Both the position numbers and the translations under genes were made by a program. Shown here one piece after another: positions 10,955-22,625 of a DNA stretch of 64,000 nucleotides; position 1 is the first letter of the stretch; each line of letters begins with the position of its first letter. Source of the stretch: Cristatella mucedo (lineage: Eukaryota; Bryozoa; Phylactolaemata; Cristatellidae); assembly GCA_009760855.2 (NCBI GenBank), contig WPIO01000060.1, forward strand, positions 2,099,501 to 2,163,500. The letters are read 5' to 3'. The notes under the pieces are model-generated. The model was not told where the DNA came from. It was given only the letters and a program-made list of their open reading frames with translations, and searched no databases.

Positions 10955-11255
10955 CTGTTTTTATTTATTTTTTTACCTTAGCGCATAAGAAATTACGCAC
11001 CCGTGTACACCTAAACGCTTAACGCTTTAAGCTCGGTGTGCCACGCCGGATGCGGTGTTAGACGAGTGGGCATCTAGAAGCCTGCATATTAGTAATGGCC
11101 ATGCAGGCCTCATATCGCATTGTTATAGAAATTTGAATGCATTCCTAGATGTTATTGCTGTTACTAAGATCTGTGCATTATGCATTAACAATAGAAAAGC
11201 AACCCAAAACCGACACGAGTATCGAGGCGCGAGTTGAGACACTGCTCGTTCGGCT
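10955..11255 (+). repeat. R3 dispersed repeat, copy 1
   Basis: It matches 15508-15790 in order: TTATTTTTTTACC, GCGTAAGAAATTAC-like, TTTA-ACT-GGT-CGCCAC-like, GGCAGCGTTAGA-like and CGAGTTGAGACACTGCTCGTT-like blocks. I do not recognise the family and see no coding motif. A shorter remnant of its GAGCTGAGTGACCGCTCG part may lie near 24348-24375. Confidence 0.5.
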
Positions 11256-11283
11256 GGAGCTGGGAGCTGAGTAGCTGCCGAGC

Positions 11284-11420
11284 TAGTTTGGTCCAGCGGT
11301 TAAGGTGCTCACACCGACTGATGCCTGGCTGAGGTCGTGAGCTCGAGCCCCGAGGCATATGCGAAGCGCCTGAAAAGAGATTAAGTTCTGTTGGGGCGAT
11401 ATTCAAATGAATTATACATA
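11284..11420 (+). mobile_element. SINE2: tRNA-like head with LINE-A tail
   Basis: A tRNA-like head carries an A-box-like TGGTCCAGCGG (about 11288-11299) and a B-box-like GCTCGAGCCCC (11341-11351). It then runs directly into GCGCCTGAAAAGAGATTAAGTTCT...GGGGCGATATTCAAATGAATTAT, the LINE-A 3' hairpin region. This chimeric build is that of SINEs mobilised by a partner LINE. TA and GT repeats follow at the tail. Confidence 0.75.
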
Positions 11421-11422
11421 AT

Positions 11423-11511
<89 letters not shown>
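11423..11511. repeat. TA then GT microsatellite
   Basis: A short TA run passes into about 38 GT units. It sits exactly at the 3' end of the SINE2 copy. Confidence 0.95.
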
Positions 11512-11529
11512 GTTCGTTTAGTAATCATA

Positions 11530-12935
11530 GCATTTTCTCAAATCGCTCAGTTCGTTCTACCTTAAGCTGCGAGTCTGGCTTCTTCTTCTTCCACAGATCA
11601 ATCAAAACTGGAGGTGGAGTCGCCATTATCACATGCTCGAATTTTAATCCTAAGCCGTTTGCAGTGCCCTCAAAGCAGTCTTTCGAATCTATTGTCTCAA
11701 TTTTACCCGAAAACAAGCTACCATTACATTACATTACATAGTGGCAGTAGTCTATCACCCATAGGAACCAAGTCATCATTTACCTCATATTTCTCTGATC
11801 TCATTTTTTTATGAGAGCAAGTAATCGATACGCCTTCATCATGCGTGATTTCAACGTTCACTTTATAAATTATCTAAAGCCTTCAGCACTTAATTAGGAA
11901 CTGACTGACTCATTGTTTCTTGTGGCTCGGGTGCATGGCCCGACCCACATCAAAGGTCACATAATCGAAAAAAGTTTCTCATACAACTGCATACTGTCAC
12001 AACTAATTACCCCGGATTTTGCTTATCTGATCGGAGCGGATCTCATTCAATATACAATGTGTGTCCTCCGCCCCTCCTCCTCATCTAAAATGTTCTGTGA
12101 ATCGCAAATCTCAAGACCCTTGACATCGATGTTGTTTGTGGGAGAATATCTGCTCTGCCTCTGCTGCTCAAACCCGGTTCTGACCTGACATTATTGGTAG
12201 ATTGGAACAACAAGTCACCAGCTGACACGTTAGATGAATTTGCTACTCTGACAAAGCTCACTGCGTGCCCTCGCCACAGACGGCCTGTGGTTTACTGCAG
12301 GTGTTAAACTAGCTAGGCCTACTAAGCACAAGCTTGAAAAAGCTTAAAAAAGATCAGGACTGACATTCCATCGACAGGCATACGAGGACTCTCGTATAAA
12401 ATAAAGGCCAAGTCTAGCTTCTATAAAAATATTGTTGAATCACAGAACCCCATTCTTAAAATGCTGATGTCAACGATCAACCATCCCCACTCCGTGGTTA
12501 GCTCTTTGCCTAGTGATTGCTGTGGTGATCTACATGGTCGATTCTCTAGCTTTGTTCTCAGCAAGATAGACAAGTTCAAGGTGTCCATCCCTAAGTTGGC
12601 AGCACCACTTCTCATGGAATCATGTCCCTCAATTACATGAAGTGGCTCAATGTCTACATTCAAGGAGGTCACTATCGACCTCATTCTGAAGTTGATGTCC
12701 CAATTGACGAAGACAACTAGTCCTCTTCACCCTATTCCCAACGTCATGCTTATACGATGCATTAGTCTGCTGCTGCCAAGCAAATCACATCATAAATAAG
12801 TCATTAGCCGCATGTCATGTCCCAGCACATTTCACAAAGGCTGTAGTTAGGCCACTGATTAAGAAAGCAACACTGAGCCACGAAAACTTGAGCAACTTTC
12901 GCCTGGTCTCGGTGAAGCTGCCCCTCTCAGTGAAA
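11530..12935 (+). mobile_element. LINE-A fragment: endonuclease to start of RT
   Basis: Frameshifted remnants of the endonuclease domain come first (GGGVAIIT near 11610; a DFNVHF-like GDFN motif near 11850). A linker follows (SYNC, KYKAKSSFYKNIVESQNP near 12400) and then the start of the reverse transcriptase (PIPNVMLIRCISLLLPS near 12730; LSNFRLVS near 12890). It stops at about 12935, before the RT core. The GDFN motif is characteristic of the apurinic-endonuclease family used by CR1/L2-type LINEs to nick target DNA. Stops and frame changes show it is dead. An ATTACATTACATTACAT stretch near 11727-11740 resembles the LINE-B tail and may be a separate small insertion. Confidence 0.8.
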
Positions 12936-13165
12936 GTAGCATCGCGAGACGAGCTAAGAGCCGGGCGACGACAGAAGGGACCGAGCTGTCAGGTCCAAGT
13001 GCACACATGCTGGCTGGTAGAAGTTTTCCAGAGCGTTCCATCATTTGGAGCCGCCGAGCAGGCAAAGCTGCGGCTAAGACCTGTCACCCGAGAGCACTCA
13101 TGGGGTGTTGTGAGCTGGCTAGCAGAAAATTAACTAAGGCTTCGAGCCAGTAAATTTCATCCAAT

Positions 13166-14570
13166 AACAATAGTATATATGATATAGCGCCCTCAGAAAA
13201 CTTAATCTCTTTCTAGGTGCTTTAGGTTACTGCACATGAAGTACAATCGAATGGTGAGTGGTGTTACGCTTCAAAAACCGCATGAATTACATGGTTCGCG
13301 TTACATGCATAGGGTCAGCATGCAAATGTAGTTAGTGGCAGTATGCAGCAGTGTCAGCACGCATAGGCACATATAGGACGAATTACAGGGACTGAGTTAA
13401 TGCCATCATAAATAGGTGCGTTTTTAATTTTTTTTCAAACGTGACCACGTCAGAGGATGTCGGGAGTCAAATCAGGAGTGAGCTCCAGGTTTTTGGAGCA
13501 TACGAACTAAATGCACGGTCTGCAAAGGATTTGAGGTTTTTACAAGGTATAGGTGAACAGTTTCCAAAAAGCGGATGCTACGCTGCTTGGCGTGCTGGAG
13601 GATTAGATCTGATAGGTAGCCTAGAGCCAAAGAAGTAAGGGACCTAAAAGTGAGCAACAAAACCTATAATTTGATCTGTTGCTTGACTGGTAGCCAGTGC
13701 AGGTCGGCGAGAATGGGTGGGATGTGGCAACTGCAACGCTCACGACGGGCGAGGCTACCTGCAGTGTTTTGCACCAGCTGTAAGCACCTGATTGCACATG
13801 TTGGTAGGCCAGCAAGCAGTGAGTTGAGGGCTGGGAGGGATTAAAGCAAAAGTAAAACTCAGTGTTATCCGCATAGCAGTGAAAGTCTTGATTGTGCTTA
13901 GCAATTACATTGGCTAGAGGAAAGTACAAACCGTGAAAAGAACAGGACAAAGCAAGAAGACTTGAGGTTCCCTTTTTTCAGAGGTTCCTTGGATGATCTT
14001 GTCCATTCACATCAATGCTCTGAAGTCTCCCACTGAGATAGGACCTGAACTGTCGCAACGCAGTGCCAGTAATTCCAAGGCGAAATGAGAGGCACTCAAG
14101 AAGGACTTGGTGATCAATTGTATCAAAAGCTGCCAAAAGATCGAGCAAAACAAGCAGAGATACTCTACCCTATTTCTGCATTCTTAATTAGGTCGTTGTA
14201 CACCCGAAGCAATGCTGACTCTGTGAAGTGATTAGCTCTGAAGCCTGACTCGAACTTACCAGCAAGGTTTGAAGTTTCAATATATGAGTTCAGCTGGTCT
14301 GCCACGACTTGCTCCATTGTCTTTGACAGGAGTGATAGAAGTGAGAGTGGGCGGTAGTTGCTCAAGCTCTCTTGGTCTAGTGTCGCTTGCTTGAGAAGTG
14401 GCAGGACTACAGTTTTTTAAAGGTGCTGGGACATGACAAGAGGTTAATGGCATATTAATGATGTTAGTTATGTATGGCAGAAGCAAATCGATGCAACGTA
14501 GGAGCAGGACAGTGGGAATAGGGTCCAAAGAACATGTTGTCTTCTTTAATTGGGATATAAACTTCAAGAC
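13166..14570 (-). mobile_element. LINE-A fragment, minus strand: RT with internal deletion
   Basis: Reading from 14570 down, it encodes LDPIPTVLLLRCIDLLLPYITNI, then the RT start MSNYRPLSLLSLLSKTMEQ and GFRANHFTESALL. Next come LGITGTALRQFRSYLSGR and a degraded palm motif YADNTEFYF where YADDTQ is expected. After about 13850 it jumps to the ORF end (NQVLTAGAKHCR...), having lost several hundred bases relative to the copy at 51866. The 3' hairpin lies at about 13175-13215 (GCACC opposite GGGCGC, so one mispair). This is a dead copy. Confidence 0.85.
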
Positions 14571-15390
14571 GAGACCTTATTGAGACCTATTGACCTGCTT
14601 GTCATAAATTCAAAAGCCAAACCCTCCAAAATGTTTTCGGCCAGCATATCTCTCGTAACATCTACCGAAAACCTTGATGCCATGCTCTATTTTGAAGTGA
14701 CTTTGACTAGAGGACGGACTAAGCTCCATTGTCAAATCTGCCTACTTGCAGCTACACAACATTTCGAAGATTCTGGACTGCTAGACAAGGACTTGACAGC
14801 GACGCTTGTCCGTGCATTTGTGACATGCAGTCTTGACTTCTGGAACTCTCTATTTACAGGTCTTCATGCCTGTCCAATAACACCCTTGCAGCTAGTGCAG
14901 AACTCAGCAGCTAGACTGGTCTTTCACGAATTGTCACAATTCTGCACTTTTCCTCACCTGCACTGGGTCCTCGTTTAGCCGTGCATTATTTTAAAATTAT
15001 GTCGCTTAGTTTTTGGCTCCACTCTTGTATATTTTTTTATAGGTCTACCTATAAAAAATATCGTACCATTCTCTCATTCAACTCAAGAAGTAATTCAGCT
15101 GTGCCTCTAACTGAACTCAAATCCACTGAAAGCCGTACCTACAGTTCATGTGCTCCTAATGCCTGAAAATCGAAGCGTAGTGACGTCACAGCCTCCATTT
15201 GATTTGTAGAAATTTGCAAAGAAATTAAGAGCCCTCTTGTTCCACACGGCACTATCTCCGGCCGAATGAATTTCATTTCTGCACCTTACTCTGCTGCAAG
15301 TGTGCATGCCATCTCTAACCATTTGATATCACGTTTTCCTGCAAAGTATTAAGTAACTGGAAACAGATTTAAGACGCATATTGCGTTGCG
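14571..15390 (+). mobile_element. LINE-A fragment: C-terminal ORF
   Basis: A 142-codon open frame (14550-14978) contains [40 protein letters not shown]. This aligns residue by residue with the C-terminal region of the LINE-A copies at 52370 and 61462. Remnants continue to about 15390 in other frames (APNAW near 15155; a FKKNLK-like part near 15225). It lies back to back with the minus-strand copy before it. Confidence 0.8.
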
Positions 15391-15391
15391 T

Positions 15392-15490
15392 AAATAATAA
15401 CAATAATAGAAGAAAATACTTGTATAGTGCCCTCAGATAACTGAATCTGTCTCAAGGCACATTACAGATGCTACATATAAGCATCACATT
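15392..15490 (-). mobile_element. LINE-A 3' end, minus strand, compensated stem
   Basis: TAA-rich repeats at 15395-15412, then a hairpin whose arms are GTGCC (15427-15431) and GGCAC (15456-15460). The core pairs are T-A where the common form has C-G, as in the 10.5 kb copy. Confidence 0.75.
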
Positions 15491-15507
15491 TGGTATTTCA
15501 TTCTTAT

Positions 15508-15790
15508 TATTATTTTTTGACCGTATTGCGTAAGAAATTACCTGCCTATAAACATATGGATGCTAACAGCTTTATACTAGGTCCGCCACAACGGTGGCAG
15601 CGTTAGATTTGATGGAGGCTAGTAACCTGCTTATTGGTTTTCATTGTGCATACATATTATCTTTTTATTTCGTCATTCACATGCATTATGTTATTGTTTC
15701 CGCTGAGGTACGTGTATTTCACATTACCAAAGGGAAAGTGCCGTGGAGCCAGGGCAGAGGCTCGAGCTGAGTGACCGCTCGTTTGGTATT
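15508..15790 (+). repeat. R3 dispersed repeat, copy 2
   Basis: It matches 10955-11255 across most of its length with many substitutions. Like copy 1, it sits just beside a LINE-A fragment. The family is unidentified. Confidence 0.5.
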
Positions 15791-15839
15791 CCTAGAGCTG
15801 TCTCAAATCACTCGAAACGTTTTCCCTCATGCTTCACTG

Positions 15840-17580
15840 TGAATCTCTCTAACTTAGTGGTCAGCATACCTGCTATAACTCCGACGGCCCAACTGATTGC
15901 TTTTCTATAGATTTCCCGATCTGTGTGTGATAAACCTCTGGTAATAATCGACCTTATTTCTAAAAAAAAGGTCTCAACCTGCTGGCCTCGACTGAAATTT
16001 GGCTAAAATCGGTAAACTGCCTAACAAGCAAAGACGCTAACCCGAGTGGTGTATCCTTCTTTCACACCCCTAGATCAGTCACAACTCAATTTGAAGCCGT
16101 TTGCAGTCTCATCTAAGTAGTCTTTCGAACCTATTGTTTGGAGTTCACCTGATAACAAGCTACCAATGATGGCATTGGTCTATCATCCCCTGGATACTAA
16201 GGTCTGATTTATCTCAGACTTCTCCGATCTCATTTCGATTCTGTAGACGAAATAAATCCTTTTTCATTTATTATTATCATTATGGTTGATTTCAACATTC
16301 ATTTTGATAACTTATCTGACACCTTCAGCACCAAATTTCGTGCACCAGCTAACTCATTTTCTCTTATAGTTAATTTGCATCACCCCAACAACATCAAGGG
16401 TCGCGCACTCAAACAAATTTTCTCCTACAACTGCACATTATCATCACCAATAATAACCGAACTCTGCTTATCTGGCCACACGCAGATCTTGTTCAGTCTT
16501 TAATGTTTGCCCTTCTCCACATGTACAATCACCTGTCAATCTCGGAAACTCAAAACACTCGACCGTGATGCTGTCCGAGCGAAAATATCTGCTTCGACTC
16601 TGCTGCTCACCCCCTTCTGGTAAGTCACTGTTGGTATGTTGCTATAACACCACACTAGCTGACGACGAGTTTGCACCTCTGACTAAGCTTACTGTTTGCA
16701 CCCGCCCAGACGGCTTTTGGTTCACCACAGACATTAAACTAGCTCGGTTTACTAAGCAAAAGGTTGAAAAACGTGCACAAGATCAGGACTGACTGTCCAT
16801 CGACTGGTATACGAGGACTACTGTAGTTCGTACCGGTCGATCCTAGCAACGATCAACACTAGCTTCTATGCGAAAATCGTTGAATCACAGATGCACTATC
16901 CAAAAGTCTTGATGTCGACGATGAACCATTTCCTTAACCACGCCCAGGTTTGATCTTTACCTAGTGATCCTTATGATAATTTAGCGTATTTCTTCCCTGA
17001 TTTCTTTGCCAACAAGATCGATAAGATCGGGGAGCGTATCTAGGGTGGCAGCATTCCCCGTGGAATCCTGACCCCCAATTCCATGCAGCACTTCGTGTCT
17101 ACATTCAAAGAGCCCATAAGTGACCTCGTCCTGAAGTTCATGTCCCATTCAGAGTAGACAACTAGTCCTCCGGACCCTATTCCCGCTATCCTGCTTCCAC
17201 GATGCATGCATCTCCTGCTGCCATCTACTACTAACTTCCTATGTCATAAGCCTCAGGTCACGTCTCACCACATTTCAATAAGGTTGTAGTCATGTCATTA
17301 CTCAAGAAAGCATTACTGAGCCAAGAGGCTTAGCTCAACTTCCACCCAGTCTCCCTTCTATCATTCTGTCAAAATACTGAAACAATTCGTGGCAGGCCAG
17401 TTGAACTCAAAATATTTAAATCGCAAACCTTGCAAGTAGTTTCAAGTCTGGTTTTAGAGCTAATCACTCCACAGAGTTCGCATTGCTTCTGGTCTATACT
17501 GACCTATTTGTGAATGCAGACTTAGGTAATCTCTGCTCGTTTTGCTCGATCTTTAAGCAGCTTTTTAGGCTATCGTGCAT
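15840..17580 (+). mobile_element. LINE-A fragment: endonuclease, linker, RT start
   Basis: This is the fullest 5' part of LINE-A here. It has an ASTEIWLKS motif near 15990 (cf. the TETWL endonuclease signature), ALVYHP near 16178, and VDFNIHFDN at about 16286-16312 (the GDFN endonuclease motif with G to V). IFSYNC follows near 16420, then RT-start remnants (a FHPVSL-like motif near 17342; GFRANHST-like near 17450; a reading near 17530 toward the LLDLSAAFD motif). It ends at about 17580. Frames shift repeatedly. Compared with the 11.5 kb copy it keeps more of the endonuclease. Confidence 0.8.
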
Positions 17581-17812
17581 CCATTCCTTCTAGAGTGCCA
17601 CACATCTCGCCTGGGCTTTTGTTAAGTGGCATTTCGGAATTTTGCAAAGAGGCCAAATCACGCCCTTATTCAAGTGCAGCAGGCAAAATAGTAAAAGAAT
17701 CCACACCAATTTGGTGGTTGGTTTCAGAAAGATTCCATGCAGATGCAAGCTGTCAGGCAAGGCAAGAAACGCCATGTGCTCCCAAAAACGGCTATAGTCA
17801 GCCATAGGGCTT

Positions 17813-18205
17813 CAGTCTTGTGGACAATAAATTAGCTGTCCCGTTCCTCCGCTTAAAGACAGTTGGCGACAGAAGCTTTAGCTCTGCAGGTCCTAGACTG
17901 TGGAACTCGCTTCCACAATTCCTACGCAACGTCATCTACTCTCCAACTGCCGACTGTGGCACATCTTTTTCAGCGGTCCTGAGCTGCTACTTCTATGCTA
18001 CTCACTACCTCAACTGCTCTCCTGACTCTGCTATGCTTCCCACTTTCTCTTTGTTGCGTGAGACGAAGTCTGTTGGCTACCGAATGCGTACCGAAAGCCG
18101 CTTAGGCTGTGAGTGAGCTATACAAAACTCTCCTGCGTAACACCCACATGGTCTTTATGACTTTGTGGAGTTACTGACGGAGATACATTGTTGCAAAAAT
18201 CGAGT
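17813..18205 (+). mobile_element. LINE-B 3' end
   Basis: LINE-B is a second LINE family. Its ORF end reads FLRLKTVGDRSFSSAGPRLWNSLPQFLRN (from about 17838), a C-terminal motif widespread in CR1/jockey-like LINEs. Its 3' UTR includes CGAATGCGTACCGAAAGCCG and GGAGATACATT. Other pieces are at 43010-43290, 48020-48534 and 48648-48765. The tail here is a single ACATT. Confidence 0.8.
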
Positions 18206-18389
18206 TTATAAACTGTTTGAATGTAAAAACAAAGCTTCCAACCAACGAGTTCCAACCAACATTTCAGACTTTCCTCTGCGAAGCTTAATTCATAGGTCGG
18301 TCATATTTTGAGCATTACCTCTGGGGTATGCCAAGTCAGACCTTTAACTGTCTCCTGAAACCTCAGTAACACGCTGGAATTGGAGAGCT

Positions 18390-18597
18390 GTGATGGCACT
18401 CTAGGTAAGGTGGTTACCTTTCGCAACCTCAGTCTGATGGCATTCTATGTAAGGCGGTTGCTTTGTACGACCTCTGTGGCGAGGTCGTGGGCTCGAATCC
18501 TGCGGTGGGTGATTCTATAGCGGTGGCGATAGCCGTAAAGGCTATTCGGTCGCTCTACAAAAGAAGCTGTTAAATCAGGTAGTATTTTTTGTAAGAA
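18390..18597 (+). mobile_element. SINE1 with duplicated tRNA-like head
   Basis: Two tRNA-like heads lie in tandem. A truncated one starts TGATGGCACTCTAGGTAAGG at 18391, and a full one starts TGATGGCATTCTATGTAAGG at 18435 with a B box ending GCTCGAATCC (18491-18500). The body has the GCGGTGGCGATAGCCGTAAAGGC block and the tail CAAAAGAAGCTGTTAAATCAGGTAGTATTTTTT. It matches minus-strand copies at 54470-54652 and 63235-63392. It sits at the 3'-truncated edge of a LINE-A fragment. Confidence 0.8.
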
Positions 18598-18960
18598 ATG
18601 CGCGTTACATACGCGAGCTGCAGACGGACATACATTACTTAGATTTTGCTTGGAAATCATATCGGCAAAAGGGAGAGTATAAGCTGTGAAAAGAGGCCGA
18701 CAGAGCACGGAGCTCTGAGGTACCCCGTACTTCAGTGGTTCCTCATATGATTTTGGTCCATTCACATCAGTACTCTGGAATCTCCCAATGAGATAGGACC
18801 TGAACCGTTGCAGTGCCGTGCCGCCGATGCCCAGGCGAGATGCGAGACGCTCAAGGACTTGGCGGTAAACAGTATCGAACGCCTCCGAAAGATCGATCAG
18901 AAAAAGCACAGCTACTTTGCCCATAGTAAATAACTCATTTTCCTTGACTTTGCAATGCAA
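18598..18960 (-). mobile_element. LINE-A RT fragment, minus strand
   Basis: One open frame encodes VAVLFLIDLSEAFDTV, LASRLGIGGTALQRFRSYLIGRFQS and LKYGVPQSSVLCRPLFTAYTLPFADMI. These are RT motifs A and B of a LINE (cf. LLDLSAAFDTV and GVPQGSVLGPLLFTXYT). The frame then runs into the SINE1 copy, so the YADD motif is absent. Confidence 0.85.
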
Positions 18961-19317
18961 TCATTTCACAGTGGGTCGCTTTTTCACTTAAGAATTTCTC
19001 GGGGCTGCGAGTATTGAGCTTTCGTTGGCGTGCTTTAGTCTTGAGCACTTTTACCAGGGCGCGGCCCTCGAGTGCCTCAGAAAAAACAGTGGCCAGTTGT
19101 TTGTGACTGGCTGTTACAAGTGCGGCCGGCAGCGCCTCCAAAGGAGGCCATCTGCTGGGCCTCGTCGGCCGACCGTCGGTCGCCCTTGGCCGGTTGCCAG
19201 GCGCCGGCCTTCCTGGATCACTCGGCTCCCCTGTGCTCGAAGGTGGCGACGGCTTAGGGTGCAACTGTTGTAGGTGCTGCCTGCACAGAGCCTGCGATTG
19301 AGCCAACCCAGCCGTGG
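18961..19317. other. Unassigned GC-rich stretch
   Basis: Open frames exist on both strands (up to 123 codons, minus) but all overlap and none is recognisable. Confidence 0.3.
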
Positions 19318-19319
19318 CT

Positions 19320-19363
<44 letters not shown>

Positions 19364-19367
19364 CGTG

Positions 19368-19416
<49 letters not shown>

Positions 19417-19432
19417 GCGTGTGTGTGTGTAT
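19318..19432. repeat. TA / GT / GCGT compound microsatellite
   Basis: TA units pass into GT units, then about ten GCGT tetramers (about 19365-19412) and GT again. Alternating purine-pyrimidine sequence of this kind is prone to left-handed (Z) DNA. Confidence 0.9.
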
Positions 19433-19699
19433 AACCGCTTGTCGCTTGTCACCTTGTCACCACTTGTCGCCGAACCGCTACTAGCGTCAAGCTGATCGTT
19501 TGCACCGCAGCCGAGCGACGGGCCCGTGAAATCCGTCGCAGCGAGCCTTAGCCGAAACGCGCACGAGCACGAACTCGCGCGAGCCGCTCCGTCGCCGCTG
19601 TGACGTGCTGAATCGGCGGCGGCGGCCTCGCGAGCTAAACCGGCGCATCGCGACGACCGATGGTCGACGTACGCAGCCCCATAATTTTGCAATGGCCGG

Positions 19700-19800
19700 G
19701 ACCAATAGTAATAATAATGCACTTGATAAAGCGCCCTCAGATAACTCAATCTCTTTCTACGCGCTTTACATTTGCTACAAAGGGAATTGTGCGACAGCGT
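19700..19800 (-). mobile_element. LINE-A 3' end, minus strand
   Basis: TAATAATAATGCACTTGATAAAGCGCCCTCAG is the complement of the usual LINE-A end, with short TAA repeats at 19706-19720 and the hairpin at about 19728-19770. It lies inside otherwise GC-rich sequence. Confidence 0.85.
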
Positions 19801-22200
19801 CACGCTGAGGTCGAGCAAAAGCCGACGCCGGGAGATAGGTAGTCAGCTGCGATTCCGGACACAGCGTCGGCATTTGATCCGATTTGAGCTCTAGGCAACG
19901 GAGGAAGGGGTGTACGTCCCGGCCGCTGCTGAACGTCAGCAACCCGCCGCCGCCGATGCCGAATAGACTTTGTCTTCGCAGAGCAAAGGGCTTTTTTGCG
20001 TTAAGGTACGAGCGCTCCTCGTCGCCGCCGCGTCCCTGCTACTGTCGTCGGCACGTCTGCGTGCCTGTGCGCAGCATCCTAGGTCGCGAGCCGTCCTGCA
20101 AGCGTCCGACGTCGTCGCGCGCTAACTGAGACTCGAGCACCGTCACGAGCGCTACCCCTGCGGCTTCGCTCTGTCCGGACGCGGACGCCGCATGCCACGC
20201 TTGCGGCAACGCTGCGCACAGCGGGTCACGCCGCCTCCGCGGCCGCCGACGCCCGCCCGACGTGGGCGGTGCGAGCTCGCGCGGCCTGCCTGCTGCCGGC
20301 TGCGCGCGCCTCCCGGCCGCCGCCGGGAAATCATTAGGGCCCGCAGCGCTCGCGGTCCAATAACAAGAGGCACATGCCAGCGGAATTTTTATTATCGGGC
20401 AGCCTCGCCGGGCTCGGCATTAGTCGTGCGGTCGACGACGCCTGAGCTGACGGATGATGCGCATCGCCGCCGCCGCCGCTGCCGCCGAGCCGAGGATGTG
20501 CATGCTCGCCGCAGCGATGCTGACGTCGTGCTTCTTGCTGGCGCACGGATGCGACGACGCCGCAAAGCATCCGACGCCGCCGCGGCCTACTCCGAAAGGC
20601 GAACGAAATCGCCGCACGAGTCCGCTGCTGGAGACGGAGGCGGTAAGGCGAACGGCCAGCGGCGGGGGCGGCGGCGACGGCCTCGACTTCGCCGCTGGCT
20701 GCGTCGGCGGAGCAGTGGCCCCGGCGACGAGCCGCGCTCCGCTGCGTTCGGGCTTCCGGTCAACGCGTCCCGCTGGCGCGACGGAGCGGGCTCTCGCAAC
20801 GCACCGGCCACTGTCTTTCCTAGGGAGAGGGTGGGAGGCGCGCCGCTCGTCCGTCGCATCTCAGCTCGCAGGCTCCAGCGGCCTTACAGCGCCGCCGCCG
20901 CCGCCGCCATCGCCGTCGCTGCGATCTGCTCCCGCGGGCCGCCGCTGTGCGCGCGGCGGCGGCTTCCGTCGGCCGAGAGCGTCGCTCGCTGAGCGGCGTT
21001 CTGCCCGCTCCGCTCCGTTGCACCGGGTGCCAAAACAGATGCTCGCCCGAGTTTTTCACCTCGCGCGGCGAGACGGCAGCTGTCGGAAGCGAGGGTAGCG
21101 GCGGCGGCAACGGCTGGGCGCAGTGCCAAGGTAGACAGAGGTGAGCAGGCTCTTCGAACGACTCCGGCGTCGGCGCCTATCGCCTGCACGGCGGCGGCGG
21201 GGGTGTCTCCTGCGCTGAGGACGCTCTCGAATCGTGACCCTTGCTCGAAATGCGGCAATGGCCGTCGTCATTTTGCCGTCGTCGCCACGAGGGCAGCCTC
21301 TGAGTCCATCACTGCGAGCCGTCTGAGCTGAGCGCAGTCTCAACGGTGGGCGACGTGGGACTATTGCCCTGAGTTGCGGTGGCGGCGCGATCGAATCCGC
21401 GAGCCCGTTGTGCACTCGGCGTCATCAACAGGTCGCACCTCTAGGTAGATGCTCCGATGGATTATCTCGAGGCGTCTCCGTCCGTTGAGCTAATAAAAAT
21501 AGGTGGTTAATACGATGTCGTTAAAACGACGGTGAATACGATCTGTCGCGAGGCTGCGCCGTGCTTTTCACCGTTTTAACCATTGCTTTCGCTGCGCCTG
21601 CAAACATCGTCTGCAAAGCCAGGCTCCGCGGCTCGCGGTATCTTCTCTCCGTCTCAGTCCGCGTTCTCTCCGCTCGTCCCGAACCGTCCAGTCAGCGGAC
21701 GCGCGCCGAGTCCTCATTACGAGCGCGCGTCTAGCCGAAGTCGCCCTCGAGGCGCCGTCTGCGCCGGTCGGCCGGGCAGCGGAAGCGTGCCGATGACCCG
21801 AGCGCACACGCGCCGCGCGCTCAATCGTCGATACCTTCTGCTCTCTTTCGCTGTCACGTGGGTGCCGAAGAGTTCTCGCCACCGCCGCCGCTCGGAGCGC
21901 GCCCGGTTCGCTGCTACCGTCGAACGTCTGGCGGAGGCTCGCCGAATCGCCTAAGCACGCGCTCGCTCGCTCGCTCGCTCGGCGTTCTTCCTTAATGCTG
22001 AAACAGACCGCTCGTAGCCTGCGGCGAGTTGGTCGAGAGCGTCTAGCCGCGGCGACGGGGTGCGCTGCGGCCCGCAGCGGCCCGCAGCGCGGGCTGCTTG
22101 CAATCGTCGGCTGCCGTCGAGCAGGCGCGCGCGCCCGATCGCGCCCGCCGAAGCTGCCGCCGCCGCGGGAGAGTCCTCAACGTCCGTCCATTCGTATATT
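19800..22200. other. CpG-dense GC-rich island
   Basis: About 2.4 kb are strongly GC-rich with very frequent CG dinucleotides. They include short CGG/GCC runs (20230-20330; GCCGCCGCCGCC near 20888) and a CGCT tetramer run at 21957-21981. Overlapping open frames on both strands (up to 266 codons, 20192-20992 plus) are expected by composition and show no domain. In an animal genome this could be a promoter island with untranslated first exons; that is inference. No clear TATA box or initiator could be assigned. Confidence 0.4.
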
Positions 22201-22329
22201 CGTGAAGTTATACATTTCTCTACACTCGTATGCAATTGCACTCGCATGTAAACACGCACGCACATACTTTTTCAAGCAGGAAAATACATTTGTAAGTATT
22301 GCATCATTGTACTTTTGCTACCCCAGCGT

Positions 22330-22625
<296 letters not shown>

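Noticed and set aside
18445-18960. 171-codon minus-strand frame as a single gene
   Set aside because: The first part is a LINE-A reverse transcriptase fragment and the rest runs into a SINE1 copy read in reverse.
20192-20992. 266-codon plus-strand frame in the GC-rich island
   Set aside because: Several long frames overlap on both strands, which GC-rich DNA produces by chance; no domain, no splice or start evidence.
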